A program made the position numbers and the translations under genes. Positions 50,458 through 57,789 of a stretch of DNA of 64,000 nucleotides are shown in pieces (within the stretch, counting starts at the first letter, position 1; every line of letters begins with the position of its first letter). Under the pieces are notes generated by a model. That model had not been told where the DNA came from. It did not search any database and worked only from the letters and a program-made list of their open reading frames with translations. Source of the DNA: Hyphomicrobium_A sp965243865 (GTDB lineage Bacteria; Pseudomonadota; Alphaproteobacteria; Rhizobiales; Hyphomicrobiaceae); contig NZ_OZ251603.1 of NCBI RefSeq assembly GCF_965243865.1, forward strand, positions 1,364,001 to 1,428,000. The letters run 5' to 3'.

Positions 50458-50612
50458 AAATTATCAAGCTAACTGCCGTTCCAGAGCCAAAAAAATCGCG
50501 TTTTCCCTCCCGCCGTTGCGTCCCGGCATCGACCCGCTGTCATGACACTGTCACATGCGGTTTCCGGCACGTCGCGCCCCCGCCGAGGTCGCACGCTATT
50601 CCGTGGTGACCC

Positions 50613-50628
50613 TGTTCCGGCTGGAACA
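50613..50628. promoter_or_regulatory. Shared dyad, copy 1: TGTTCC-N4-GGAACA
   Basis: TGTTCC-GGCT-GGAACA is a perfect inverted repeat (arms extend to CTGTTCC/GGAACAG), 80 bp before the first of three related secreted-protein genes. The same pattern, within the longer TGTYMC-N2-CTGGAACAGC, precedes the other two. Confidence 0.7.
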
Positions 50629-50708
50629 GCGATGTCGCCTGGTTCGCCTCATAGTCCGGTTCAACGAAGCCCAAACGGGCCGTGGAGCTGAACCCGCCGG
50701 AGACAACC

Positions 50709-51206
50709 ATGACCAAGCTGCTCGCCATTGCCACCGCATTGATCCTCGCCATCGCGACCTCGGTGACCACCGCCCAAGCCGGCATGCGTGTCGGCATTGG
50801 CATCGGCGTCGGCGCCCTTGCACTCGGCGCCATCGCCAACGCTCACCGCCACCACGAGGCTCAGGAATATCGCGCCCACAGAAAGGCTCGCGCTGTCTAC
50901 CGCGAACGCGAGAAGAGCCCTGTCCGCGCAGCCAAGAAGTCGACCAGCAAGCAGCAGCAGCAGAACGCTGAGATCGAGGCGGAGCCCGTCTCCAGCGAGG
51001 CGAGCAGCATCGCCTCCAGCAACACTGACGCTGCACCAGAGATCACGACCGGCTCGACCGACAAACCCGCCGAGGCGAAGGCCGAGACCGCATCCCTCGT
51101 TTCCGGTGAGGCAACTTCGGAAGGCGATGACGAAGCCGGCCACGGTATGGATTGCAAAAAGTTCTTCCCCTCCGTCGGCATGACGCTCTCGGTACCCTGC
51201 GAGTAA
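50709..51206 (+). CDS. Secreted protein 1 with C-terminal CKKFFPSVGMTL-SVPCE module
   Basis: ATG 50709 starts a signal peptide (KLLAIATALILAIATSVTTAQA); the frame from 50682 is longer but lacks it. The mature part begins with a Gly-rich hydrophobic stretch (MRVGIGIGVGALALGAIANA), then a basic stretch, then a low-complexity Ser/Glu/Ala region with EASSIASSN. It ends MDCKKFFPSVGMTLSVPCE (residues 147-165). The two Cys, 14 residues apart, probably form a disulphide loop. The same ending occurs in the next two genes. Function is unknown. Confidence 0.8.
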   Translation: MTKLLAIATALILAIATSVTTAQAGMRVGIGIGVGALALGAIANAHRHHEAQEYRAHRKARAVYREREKSPVRAAKKSTSKQQQQNAEIEAEPVSSEASSIASSNTDAAPEITTGSTDKPAEAKAETASLVSGEATSEGDDEAGHGMDCKKFFPSVGMTLSVPCE

Positions 51207-51239
51207 GCTGCAACCTCGACGCTACGGCCAGACGCTTCG

Positions 51240-51274
51240 ATCGGCCCCGGGTCCCTCCGGGGCCGATTGTCTTT
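51240..51274 (+). terminator. Intrinsic terminator after secreted protein 1
   Basis: ATCGGCCCCGG (51240-51250) and CCGGGGCCGAT (51257-51267) form a perfect 11-bp stem, followed by TGTCTTTT. It separates the first secreted-protein gene from the second, so each has its own transcript. Confidence 0.88.
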
Positions 51275-51294
51275 TGCAAGCACGCGCTCGCGCA

Positions 51295-51310
51295 TGTCAC
51301 GCCTGGAACA
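51295..51310. promoter_or_regulatory. Shared dyad, copy 2: TGTCAC-N4-GGAACA
   Basis: TGTCAC-GCCT-GGAACA lies 60 bp before secreted protein 2 and right after the preceding terminator. It shares the 10-mer CTGGAACAGC with copies 1 and 3. Confidence 0.6.
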
Positions 51311-51370
51311 GCGCTGCATTCATCGCGCGTTCATCATGCTCCGAGCGATGCAATCTGCCCGGGGACTGCA

Positions 51371-51832
51371 ATGAACAAGCTACTGACATTGAGCGCCGCG
51401 CTCATGGTTTTCGGCTCCTTCTCGATGTCCAGCGCGCTGGCCTGGTGCGACGAGGACTGCGTTATCGAGGCGCACGAAGCAGCATACGAACGCGCCGCTG
51501 CACGCGAAGAAGCCGAAGAGGAAGGCTACGTCATAGAGCCGCAGACGCGTCAGCGGCCGCGTCGCGGCGAGCCCCGGCAGATCGAACAGACGTACGCGCG
51601 TAATCGCCCAAGTCCGGCAAAGCGCGATGACGAGCCCCCAGTCACGCGTCAGCCGGCCGATAGCAGATCGCAAACGCGGGCAACGGCAAAGATCGAAAAC
51701 TCATCCATCGCCACCAGCGGCACGCGCCTGGCCGAAGGCGACGATTACCGCAGCGAACCGGCGCACCGCGAGGTGGGCTGCAAGACGTTCTTCCCGACGG
51801 TCGGCATGACGCTTTCCGTTCCCTGCGATTAG
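51371..51832 (+). CDS. Secreted protein 2 with C-terminal CKTFFPTVGMTL-SVPCD module
   Basis: The 153-aa product starts with a signal peptide (KLLTLSAALMVFGSFSMSSALA). The mature N-terminus WCDEDCVIEAHEAAYERAAAREEAEEEGY is acidic with a C-x3-C pair, the middle is Arg/Pro/Gln-rich, then IENSSIATSG and the terminal VGCKTFFPTVGMTLSVPCD. Only the ENSSI motif and the terminal module are shared with secreted protein 3; the middle is unrelated. It is probably periplasmic or surface-exposed. Confidence 0.8.
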   Translation: MNKLLTLSAALMVFGSFSMSSALAWCDEDCVIEAHEAAYERAAAREEAEEEGYVIEPQTRQRPRRGEPRQIEQTYARNRPSPAKRDDEPPVTRQPADSRSQTRATAKIENSSIATSGTRLAEGDDYRSEPAHREVGCKTFFPTVGMTLSVPCD

Positions 51833-51860
51833 CAAGCGGACGAAGCAAACCCGCCCCTGG

Positions 51861-51876
51861 TGTCACTGCTGGAACA
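51861..51876. promoter_or_regulatory. Shared dyad, copy 3: TGTCAC-N4-GGAACA
   Basis: TGTCAC-TGCT-GGAACA lies ~100 bp before secreted protein 3. With copy 2 it shares TGTCAC-N2-CTGGAACAGC exactly, although the coding sequences on either side differ. Confidence 0.6.
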
Positions 51877-51977
51877 GCACGGTTGCACAGGCCCGGCGAT
51901 GATGCCGGCACGTTGGGCGCACGCATCAGGCGGTGCCCGTTCAACCGAAACAAACTTTGCTATTGTTGGAGGAAGCA

Positions 51978-52511
51978 ATGAAATGGTCTCCGCTCGCTCT
52001 TCTTGCAGCCATCATCTGCGCCGTGACCGCGTTCGCATCGACCGCTGAAGCGGGCTTCAGAGTTCGTCTCGGCTTCGGCGGACCGCTCCCCGCCTTCACC
52101 GCACATGGCAACAGCTACCACGGCGCCCGCGAGTATCACCGCAAGCGCTACGTTGCACGCCACCGCGTGAAGAAGCCGAAGGTCCACGTCGCTAAAAAGA
52201 AGGCGGCTCCCGAACCCAAGGTTGCGAAAAAACAGCAACGGGAAAAGGTCGCCGCCAAGCCGGTGACGAAAAAAGTCGTCGCCGTTGCCACGGCGCCGAT
52301 CGCAACGCCGGCCGACACCGAGAACTCGTCCATCACTACAGCGTCTCTGGAAGCCAGCGAGCCCACTGCTGCAATCGAGAACACCGAGTCGATCGACGTT
52401 CAGATTCCCGAACCCAAGCCAGCGATCAAGCCTAGCAAGCAGGCCAGCAAGCTTGACTGCAAGAAGTTCTTCCCATCCGTCGGCATGACCCTCACTGTGC
52501 CATGCGAATGA
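51978..52511 (+). CDS. Secreted protein 3 with C-terminal CKKFFPSVGMTL-TVPCE module
   Basis: ATG 51978 has GGAGGAAG upstream and starts a signal peptide (LALLAAIICAVTAFASTAEA). The mature protein begins GFRVRLGFGGPLPAFTAHG, then a Lys/Val/Ala-rich segment (KKPKVHVAKKKAAPEPKVAKKQQ) of the kind that binds acidic polymers, then TENSSITTASLEASEP and the terminal LDCKKFFPSVGMTLTVPCE (159-177). It is the third in a row with the same Cys-bracketed ending. Confidence 0.8.
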   Translation: MKWSPLALLAAIICAVTAFASTAEAGFRVRLGFGGPLPAFTAHGNSYHGAREYHRKRYVARHRVKKPKVHVAKKKAAPEPKVAKKQQREKVAAKPVTKKVVAVATAPIATPADTENSSITTASLEASEPTAAIENTESIDVQIPEPKPAIKPSKQASKLDCKKFFPSVGMTLTVPCE

Positions 52512-52530
52512 GAAGATAGCTGATTGATCC

Positions 52531-52554
52531 CGCGGGCCGCCCCGGCGGCTCGCG
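52531..52554 (+). terminator. GC-rich hairpin after secreted protein 3
   Basis: CGCGGGCCGCC and GGCGGCTCGCG form an 11-bp stem with one mismatch and a two-base loop, 19 bp after the stop codon. There is no T-run; part of the downstream flow into the ABC genes may continue. Confidence 0.5.
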
Positions 52555-52645
52555 GCAAATTGGATTGCAGCCGGCTTCCGCCGGCCCGTTACCAAAGACC
52601 GCCACAAACTCCGGCAATGCATTGCGCCGGGCCAAGGGGAACCAC

Positions 52646-53842
52646 ATGCAGGCGCACGCCAATATTATGTCGCTGGCCGCCGACGAGCTTCAAGGCAAGC
52701 CCAAGACCGTCAAGATGGCGGCCAAGCTCGCCTACAGAAACCTGTTTCACGACCGCCTCAGCCTCATCGTCACGCTCACGGGCATCGTCTTCTCGGTCGT
52801 TCTGGTCGCCGTTCAGTGCGGCCTCTACATCGGTTCGGAGCGCATGATCGCCGCCATGCTCGATCAGTCGAATGGCGACCTGTGGGTCGTTCCACTCGGC
52901 ACCAAGAGCTTCGATGATCCCTCGTTGCTTATCGGTCACGAGAAATATTCCGTGCTCTCGACCGCCGGCGTCGCCGGTTCCGAGGAACTGGTCGTCGGCT
53001 TTGCCGCCTGGCGCAAACCCAAAGGCGGCACCACCGCCGTGCTGCTCGTCGGCTCCGACCATCAGCAGGGATCGCTCAAGCCCTGGAACTTGACGGAAGG
53101 CAACCTCGGCGATCTTGATGCCCCATTCACCGTCGCCGCCGACGACACCTATTTCAAGGATCTCGGCGTCGACAAGATTGGCGAGACGTCAGAGATCAAC
53201 GGCGTACGCGTGCGCATCGCCGCCGTAACGCACGGCATCCGCTCCTTCACCACTCTGCCCTACGTATTCACCTCGCTGAAGCAGGCCCGCATGCTGCTCG
53301 ACGCGGGAAGCAATCAGGCGTCCTACACGCTGGTCTCCCTCGCACCGGGCGCAAACATCGAGACGGTTCGCAAGGACCTCATCGACCGCCTGCAGGATCG
53401 CGAGATCCTCACCCAGCAGGAGTTCCGCAATCGCTCGGTTGACTACTGGCTGTTCCAGACCGGTGCCGGGTCTGCCCTCATCGCCGGTGCTGCGCTCGGC
53501 ATGATCGTCGGCGTTGTCATCGTCGCCCAGACGCTCTACTCGAGCACCAAGGACCACATCAATGAATTCGCCACCTTGCGTGCACTCGGCGCCTCTGCCG
53601 GGTATATTCACAAGGTCATTCTCATCCAGGCAATGCTCAGTGCCGTTGTCGGCTATGGCATCGGCATGGTGCTCTCGATGCTCGTCATCTGGGCATCCAA
53701 GGACACCACACTCTACATCGTCATGACGCCAGGATTGGCGCTGTTGCTTTTCGCTCTCACGATTGGCATGTGCGCTATCGCCGCCGTATCCGCCATCTTC
53801 AAAGTCACTCGCATCGATCCCGCAGGAGTCTTCAGCCGATGA
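52646..53842 (+). CDS. DevC/MacB-like ABC exporter permease
   Basis: ATG 52646 has AAGGGGAA upstream (398 aa). KLAYRNLFHDRLSLIVTLTGIVFSVVLVAVQCGLYIGSERMI is TM1, a ~220-residue periplasmic domain follows (WVVPLGTKSFDDPSLLIGHEKYSVLSTAGV, SFTTLPYVFTSLKQARMLL), and three helices close the protein with an FtsX-type region (STKDHINEFATLRALGASAGYI). This is DevC of DevBCA-type exporters that move lipids or glycolipids across the envelope. It overlaps the ATPase gene (ATGA). Confidence 0.9.
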   Translation: MQAHANIMSLAADELQGKPKTVKMAAKLAYRNLFHDRLSLIVTLTGIVFSVVLVAVQCGLYIGSERMIAAMLDQSNGDLWVVPLGTKSFDDPSLLIGHEKYSVLSTAGVAGSEELVVGFAAWRKPKGGTTAVLLVGSDHQQGSLKPWNLTEGNLGDLDAPFTVAADDTYFKDLGVDKIGETSEINGVRVRIAAVTHGIRSFTTLPYVFTSLKQARMLLDAGSNQASYTLVSLAPGANIETVRKDLIDRLQDREILTQQEFRNRSVDYWLFQTGAGSALIAGAALGMIVGVVIVAQTLYSSTKDHINEFATLRALGASAGYIHKVILIQAMLSAVVGYGIGMVLSMLVIWASKDTTLYIVMTPGLALLLFALTIGMCAIAAVSAIFKVTRIDPAGVFSR

Positions 53843-54684
53843 CCGCTACCAACGACCGCCGTGTGCTTCTCGAGGCCAACGGCATCACCAAGGTGTTCGG
53901 CTCAGGGGCTGGCGAGGTGATGCCGCTCAAGGGCATCGACTTGAAGCTCTACGCCGGCGAGCTCACGCTTCTGATGGGACCATCCGGCTCCGGCAAGACG
54001 ACGTTGCTGTCGATCCTCGGCTGCATCCTGTCGCCGACCAAGGGCAGCCTCGTCGTCGCCGACAACTCTACGGAAGGACGAGACGCCGAAGGCTTGGCCA
54101 ACATCCGCCGCCAGCACGTCGGCTTCGTCTTTCAGGGCTACAACCTGTTCCCCACCATGACCGCGCGCGAGAACGTGATGCTGGCGCTCGATGTTCGCTC
54201 GCGCCCGGTGGTCGACCCGCCGACGCACGCGCTCAATGCGTTGAAGGCGGTCGGCTTGGGGCATCGCGCCAACGCCTACCCTGCAAAACTGTCGGGCGGC
54301 GAGAAGCAGCGCGTTGCCATTGCCCGCGCGCTCGCAGGCGCGCCGTCCGTGATCCTGGCCGACGAGCCCACCGCCGCCCTCGACGCTGAGAATGGCCGCG
54401 CGGTAATGCAGCTTCTCTCCGAGGTCGCAAAAGATCCTTCCCGCGCTGTTCTGGCCGTAACACACGATCACCGCACGCTCGCGTATGCAGATCGTGTCGT
54501 GCGCATCGAGGACGGGAAAATTCACAGCGACGAGCGGCCGAACAAGGGCGCCGCACACGGGCACGACGCCGGCCACGACACACACGCCATTCAATCCGCT
54601 CCGGCGGCAACCGCCCCGGACGACAAACCATCGACGCCGTCAAAGACGTTCGGCGGCCGTTTCAGGATCAGACGCCATGCTTAA
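53839..54684 (+). CDS. DevA-like ABC exporter ATPase with His-rich tail
   Basis: The 281-aa ATPase has GPSGSGKTTLLSILG (Walker A), Q-loop VFQGYNLFPTMTARENV, LSGGEKQRVAIARALAG (signature) and VILADEPTAALD (Walker B). Beyond the ~225-residue core is an extra ~50-residue tail with GAAHGHDAGHDTHAIQ, which could bind metal, and a Pro/Thr-rich end. The start overlaps the permease stop, and its end overlaps the adaptor gene by 8 bp, so the three are one translational unit. Confidence 0.93.
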   Translation: MTATNDRRVLLEANGITKVFGSGAGEVMPLKGIDLKLYAGELTLLMGPSGSGKTTLLSILGCILSPTKGSLVVADNSTEGRDAEGLANIRRQHVGFVFQGYNLFPTMTARENVMLALDVRSRPVVDPPTHALNALKAVGLGHRANAYPAKLSGGEKQRVAIARALAGAPSVILADEPTAALDAENGRAVMQLLSEVAKDPSRAVLAVTHDHRTLAYADRVVRIEDGKIHSDERPNKGAAHGHDAGHDTHAIQSAPAATAPDDKPSTPSKTFGGRFRIRRHA

Positions 54685-55714
54685 AGCCATTGGTATTGTA
54701 GCCGCTCTTACTGGCGCCGCCGCGCTCGGCTACGTGATGAGTGACAGCTCTTATTTTGCAGGCGACAGCAAGGCCGCAAAAACGACGGAGAAAACCGGAC
54801 CGCAGTGGGTGGCGGCAGCGCCCGGCCGCGTCGAGCCCGGTTCCGGCGAGGTCAACATCGGCGCCGCCATCCTCGGCCAGGTAGCCGACGTCACCGTGAA
54901 GATCAACGACAAGGTCGAGGAAGGCGAGTTGCTCATCCGCCTCGACGACGAGGAAGCACGCGCACGCCTTGCCGCCGCCGAGGCAGAGGCTGGGCTTCGC
55001 AAGCGCCAACGCGACGCTGAACCCACCACCAGTGGGCGCGAGAACGTGACCAAAGGCGAAGACAATGTCTTCTCAGCCGAGCGCGAGGTCATCGGCGCTC
55101 GCTTCGAGCTCGACGCCGCCCTGACCGGCAAGCGTCGTGGCGAAACCACCGACCAGCAGCTCGCCGACGCACGCCGCCGCCTCGCCAAGGCCGAGGAGCG
55201 CGTCGAGCGTGAACGCCTCGCCTATGCCCAGGCCCAGGCGAAAGCCAGTCTGCCTTCGCCAAACCAGTTTGAATCCGCCCTGACCGCAGCCCGCGCCAAC
55301 GTCGCGCTCGCCGCCTCGCAGCTCGACAAGACGCGCATCCGCTCGCCGCGCGCCGGCACCGTGCTGCAGCTCAACGCCAAGAAGGGCGAGATCGTCGCCC
55401 CCTCGCCCGATCAACCGCTCGCTGTCGTTGGCGACATGGCCGTGCTGCACGTCAAGGCCGAGGTCGATGATGGCGACGTGGCCAAGCTCAGGATCGGTCA
55501 GAAGGCCTTCGTGCGCTCGATCAACTATCCCGGCCGCGATTTCGAAGGCACGGTCGTCGACTTGGCGCCCACGATGGCAACGCCGCGCATCTCCGCACGC
55601 GGACCGCGTCGCCCATCCGACATCGAAGTGCTCGAGATGACGATCAACCTCGAAGGCAACGCCCCGCTGCTGCCTGGCATGCGCGTCGACGCCTTCGTCC
55701 GCCCCGACAAGTAA
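54677..55714 (+). CDS. DevB-like membrane-fusion protein (HlyD family)
   Basis: The 345-aa adaptor starts with a membrane anchor (AIGIVAALTGAAALGYVMSD), then AAAPGRVEPGSGEVNIGAAILGQVADVTVKINDKVEEGELLIRLDDEEARARLAAAEAEAG (first half of the barrel-sandwich and start of a long coiled coil), LDKTRIRSPRAGTVLQLNAKKGEIV and a beta-barrel. V-x-P-x-x-G-E-V-x-I is typical of DevB. It would link the permease to a TolC channel encoded elsewhere. Confidence 0.9.
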   Translation: MLKAIGIVAALTGAAALGYVMSDSSYFAGDSKAAKTTEKTGPQWVAAAPGRVEPGSGEVNIGAAILGQVADVTVKINDKVEEGELLIRLDDEEARARLAAAEAEAGLRKRQRDAEPTTSGRENVTKGEDNVFSAEREVIGARFELDAALTGKRRGETTDQQLADARRRLAKAEERVERERLAYAQAQAKASLPSPNQFESALTAARANVALAASQLDKTRIRSPRAGTVLQLNAKKGEIVAPSPDQPLAVVGDMAVLHVKAEVDDGDVAKLRIGQKAFVRSINYPGRDFEGTVVDLAPTMATPRISARGPRRPSDIEVLEMTINLEGNAPLLPGMRVDAFVRPDK

Positions 55715-55725
55715 GCAGCTCTCGG

Positions 55726-56430
55726 CTAGGCTGACAGACCAAGGCGCGCGAACAGATCATCGCGCGCCTTTTTCGTGTCCGCGTCCCACTGCGCCACCTT
55801 CGACGCAACGAGGTTCGCCTGCGATCGCAGGATCACACCATCGTCGAGCACGCGCAATCCGTTGGCCGCGAGCGTCGCACCCGTGGTCGTGATGTCGACG
55901 ATGAGGTCGGCCGTGCCCGCCGCCGGCGTGCCCTCGGTGGCGCCAAGGCTCTCGACGATCCGATAGTCGGCGATCCCTTTCCCCGACAGGAACCGCCGGG
56001 CCAGATTGATGTACTTCGTCGCCACGCGGAACGGACGCCCATGCTCGCGCCGGAACGTCACCGCCGCAGCTTCGAGATCGGCGACGGCGTTGACGTCGAT
56101 CCAGCAGCTTGGAACCGCCACGACCACGTCAGCGCGCCCGAAACCCAACGGCTTCAGCAGCGTGACGCGCGTATCTGCATCGACGATGTTCTCGCGGATG
56201 AGGTCCTCTCCGGTCACGCCGATATGTGCGCGCCCGCTGTTCAGCGCCGATACGATCTCCGACGCCGAAATGAAGGCCACATCGATCCCATCGAGACCTT
56301 CGATCTCACCGCGATAGCCGCGATCATGACCGACCTTCTTCAGCTTCAACCCGGACTCCGCCAGGAAGTCGGCCGTCTGCTCCATCAGCCGCCCCTTGGA
56401 CGGCACCGCAAAGGTAAGGCGCGCGCTCAT
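55726..56430 (-). CDS. hisG: ATP phosphoribosyltransferase, short catalytic form
   Basis: HisG joins ATP and PRPP, the first step of histidine synthesis. LTFAVPSKGRLMEQTADFLAESGLKL is the N-terminus and GTADLIVDITTTGATLAANGLRVL the PRPP loop. At 234 aa it lacks the C-terminal regulatory ACT-like domain, as in the short form that needs HisZ. I use ATG 56430, which overlaps hisZ by 4 bp; the longer frame to 56685 is not real. Its last codons contain the terminator of the convergent exporter operon. Confidence 0.95.
   Translation of the reverse strand: MSARLTFAVPSKGRLMEQTADFLAESGLKLKKVGHDRGYRGEIEGLDGIDVAFISASEIVSALNSGRAHIGVTGEDLIRENIVDADTRVTLLKPLGFGRADVVVAVPSCWIDVNAVADLEAAAVTFRREHGRPFRVATKYINLARRFLSGKGIADYRIVESLGATEGTPAAGTADLIVDITTTGATLAANGLRVLDDGVILRSQANLVASKVAQWDADTKKARDDLFARLGLSA
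55741..55773 (+). terminator. Intrinsic terminator of the exporter operon inside hisG
   Basis: AAGGCGCGCGA (55741-55751) and TCGCGCGCCTT (55760-55770) form a perfect 11-bp stem followed by TTT, 27 bp after the DevB-like stop codon. It lies within the 3' coding end of the convergent hisG gene. Confidence 0.75.
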
Positions 56431-57605
56431 TTTTTTCCTCCGCGCACCACGGTCAGCAATCGCTCGGTGTGCACGGCGCCGCCGACGGCAGGCACATCGT
56501 GCGGCGCCCCGACCGCCTTCAAAAGCCCGTCGTAGCGCCCGCCGCCAGCGACCGGGCTGGACGGCCCCAGCGCATCCACCAACACCTCGAACACGAAACC
56601 CGTGTAATACCCCACGTTGCGCCCGAACTCGGCCGAGAAGTCGACCTTGCTCATATCGACGCCGCTCTCTGCAAGAAGCTTGCACCGCCGCTCGTAGGCA
56701 TCGATCGCCTGACTAATTCCATCGCCCGACTTTCCTGCCAGCTTCCGCACGACCTCTGCAGCCTCAAGCGCGGGCACGCGCGTCGCGACGTAGGCATCGA
56801 TGAGCGCCGCGGCCTCCGGCTTCAGCGGCGGCGCCTTTGCATCGGCTGCGATCGCCAGCACCCCCTCGGCAATTTCTGCCGCCGAGCGCACGCCAATGAG
56901 CTCGATCCCGGCCTTTTCCAGATACTCGGTCACCAGCAATTCCGCGCCGGCAGCATCCTCCGGTTCTAGCGCCTCGATCAGCACAGATGGCAGCGCGGCC
57001 GTTGTACGCGCCGGTTCCGTCGACAGCCGCTTCAGCTCGGCTCGGAAAGCTTCCGGACGCCAGAACTGGTGCCGCAGTCGCCGCCGCCAGCGATCCGGCA
57101 TTTCCGCCGTCCCCAGCAGCGCGTCGAACAATCCGACATCCCCGATGCGCAGCTTCCAGTTCCCCAGTCCCGCCTGCTGCAAGGCCCGCAGGATCAGCAC
57201 CAGCGTGCGCGCATCCGCCTCCCCGGCATCCTTGTCGCCGAATGCCTCGATGCCGGACTGGCGGAACTCGCGCGGATGCGAGGCACCCGCACCCGCCGGC
57301 TGGAAGCGGAAAGCCGGCCCGTTGTAGCTGTAGAACGCCTCGCGATCGCCCGCCGGATGCCGCTGCAGGTAGAGCCGGCACGTTGGAACCGTCAGGTCCG
57401 GCCGCAGGCATAGTTCCTCACCGTTGAGATCGGTGAAGACGTAAGTTCGCCCGCGCAGCGCCTCCCCGACCACATCGAGAAACACCCCCGCCGGCTGGAT
57501 GATGTCCGGCGCAACCGCCTCGTAGCCGGCCGCGATGAACACCGCCAGCAGCGTGCGTGCCTGCGCTTCGAGCGCCTCGAAATTAACCGGCTGCGCAACG
57601 CCCAT
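56427..57605 (-). CDS. hisZ: ATP phosphoribosyltransferase regulatory subunit
   Basis: HisZ is a histidyl-tRNA-synthetase-like protein that activates short HisG. The 392-aa sequence has motif 2-like LCLRPDLTVPTCRLYLQRH, EFRQSGIEAFGD and the class II motif 3-like VAGGGRYDGLLKAVG. The catalytic His-tRNA residues are not all kept, as usual for HisZ. ATG 57605 is chosen; GTG 57665 is a possible earlier start. It overlaps hisG by 4 bp, so the two subunits are made together. Confidence 0.92.
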   Translation of the reverse strand: MGVAQPVNFEALEAQARTLLAVFIAAGYEAVAPDIIQPAGVFLDVVGEALRGRTYVFTDLNGEELCLRPDLTVPTCRLYLQRHPAGDREAFYSYNGPAFRFQPAGAGASHPREFRQSGIEAFGDKDAGEADARTLVLILRALQQAGLGNWKLRIGDVGLFDALLGTAEMPDRWRRRLRHQFWRPEAFRAELKRLSTEPARTTAALPSVLIEALEPEDAAGAELLVTEYLEKAGIELIGVRSAAEIAEGVLAIAADAKAPPLKPEAAALIDAYVATRVPALEAAEVVRKLAGKSGDGISQAIDAYERRCKLLAESGVDMSKVDFSAEFGRNVGYYTGFVFEVLVDALGPSSPVAGGGRYDGLLKAVGAPHDVPAVGGAVHTERLLTVVRGGKK

Positions 57606-57789
57606 TGTGGTGCCGACGCCTCTCCTTGCCTCAGGGCCGCTCTTTTGGCCGACGCCGGGCTTCACTGCAAGTTGGATATACCGGACAATGCCGCCATACT
57701 GACGCTAACAAGCTATGCTGCGGTCCGCGCCAGCCGCCGCGAACGACCGGCAATTTGGGAGCCTGAGCATTGTTGAAGGGGGGCAGTCG

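Noticed and set aside
50613..51890. Sigma54 promoters (TGG...TTGC) before the module genes
   Set aside because: GG and GC are not 10 bp apart: the interval differs between the three copies (12, 9 and 12), so the -24/-12 geometry fails.
50613..51890. EcfG-type (GGAAC-N16-17-GTT) stress promoters before the module genes
   Set aside because: Only the second gene has CGTT at about the right distance (18 bp); the others lack it. The dyad reading fits all three better.
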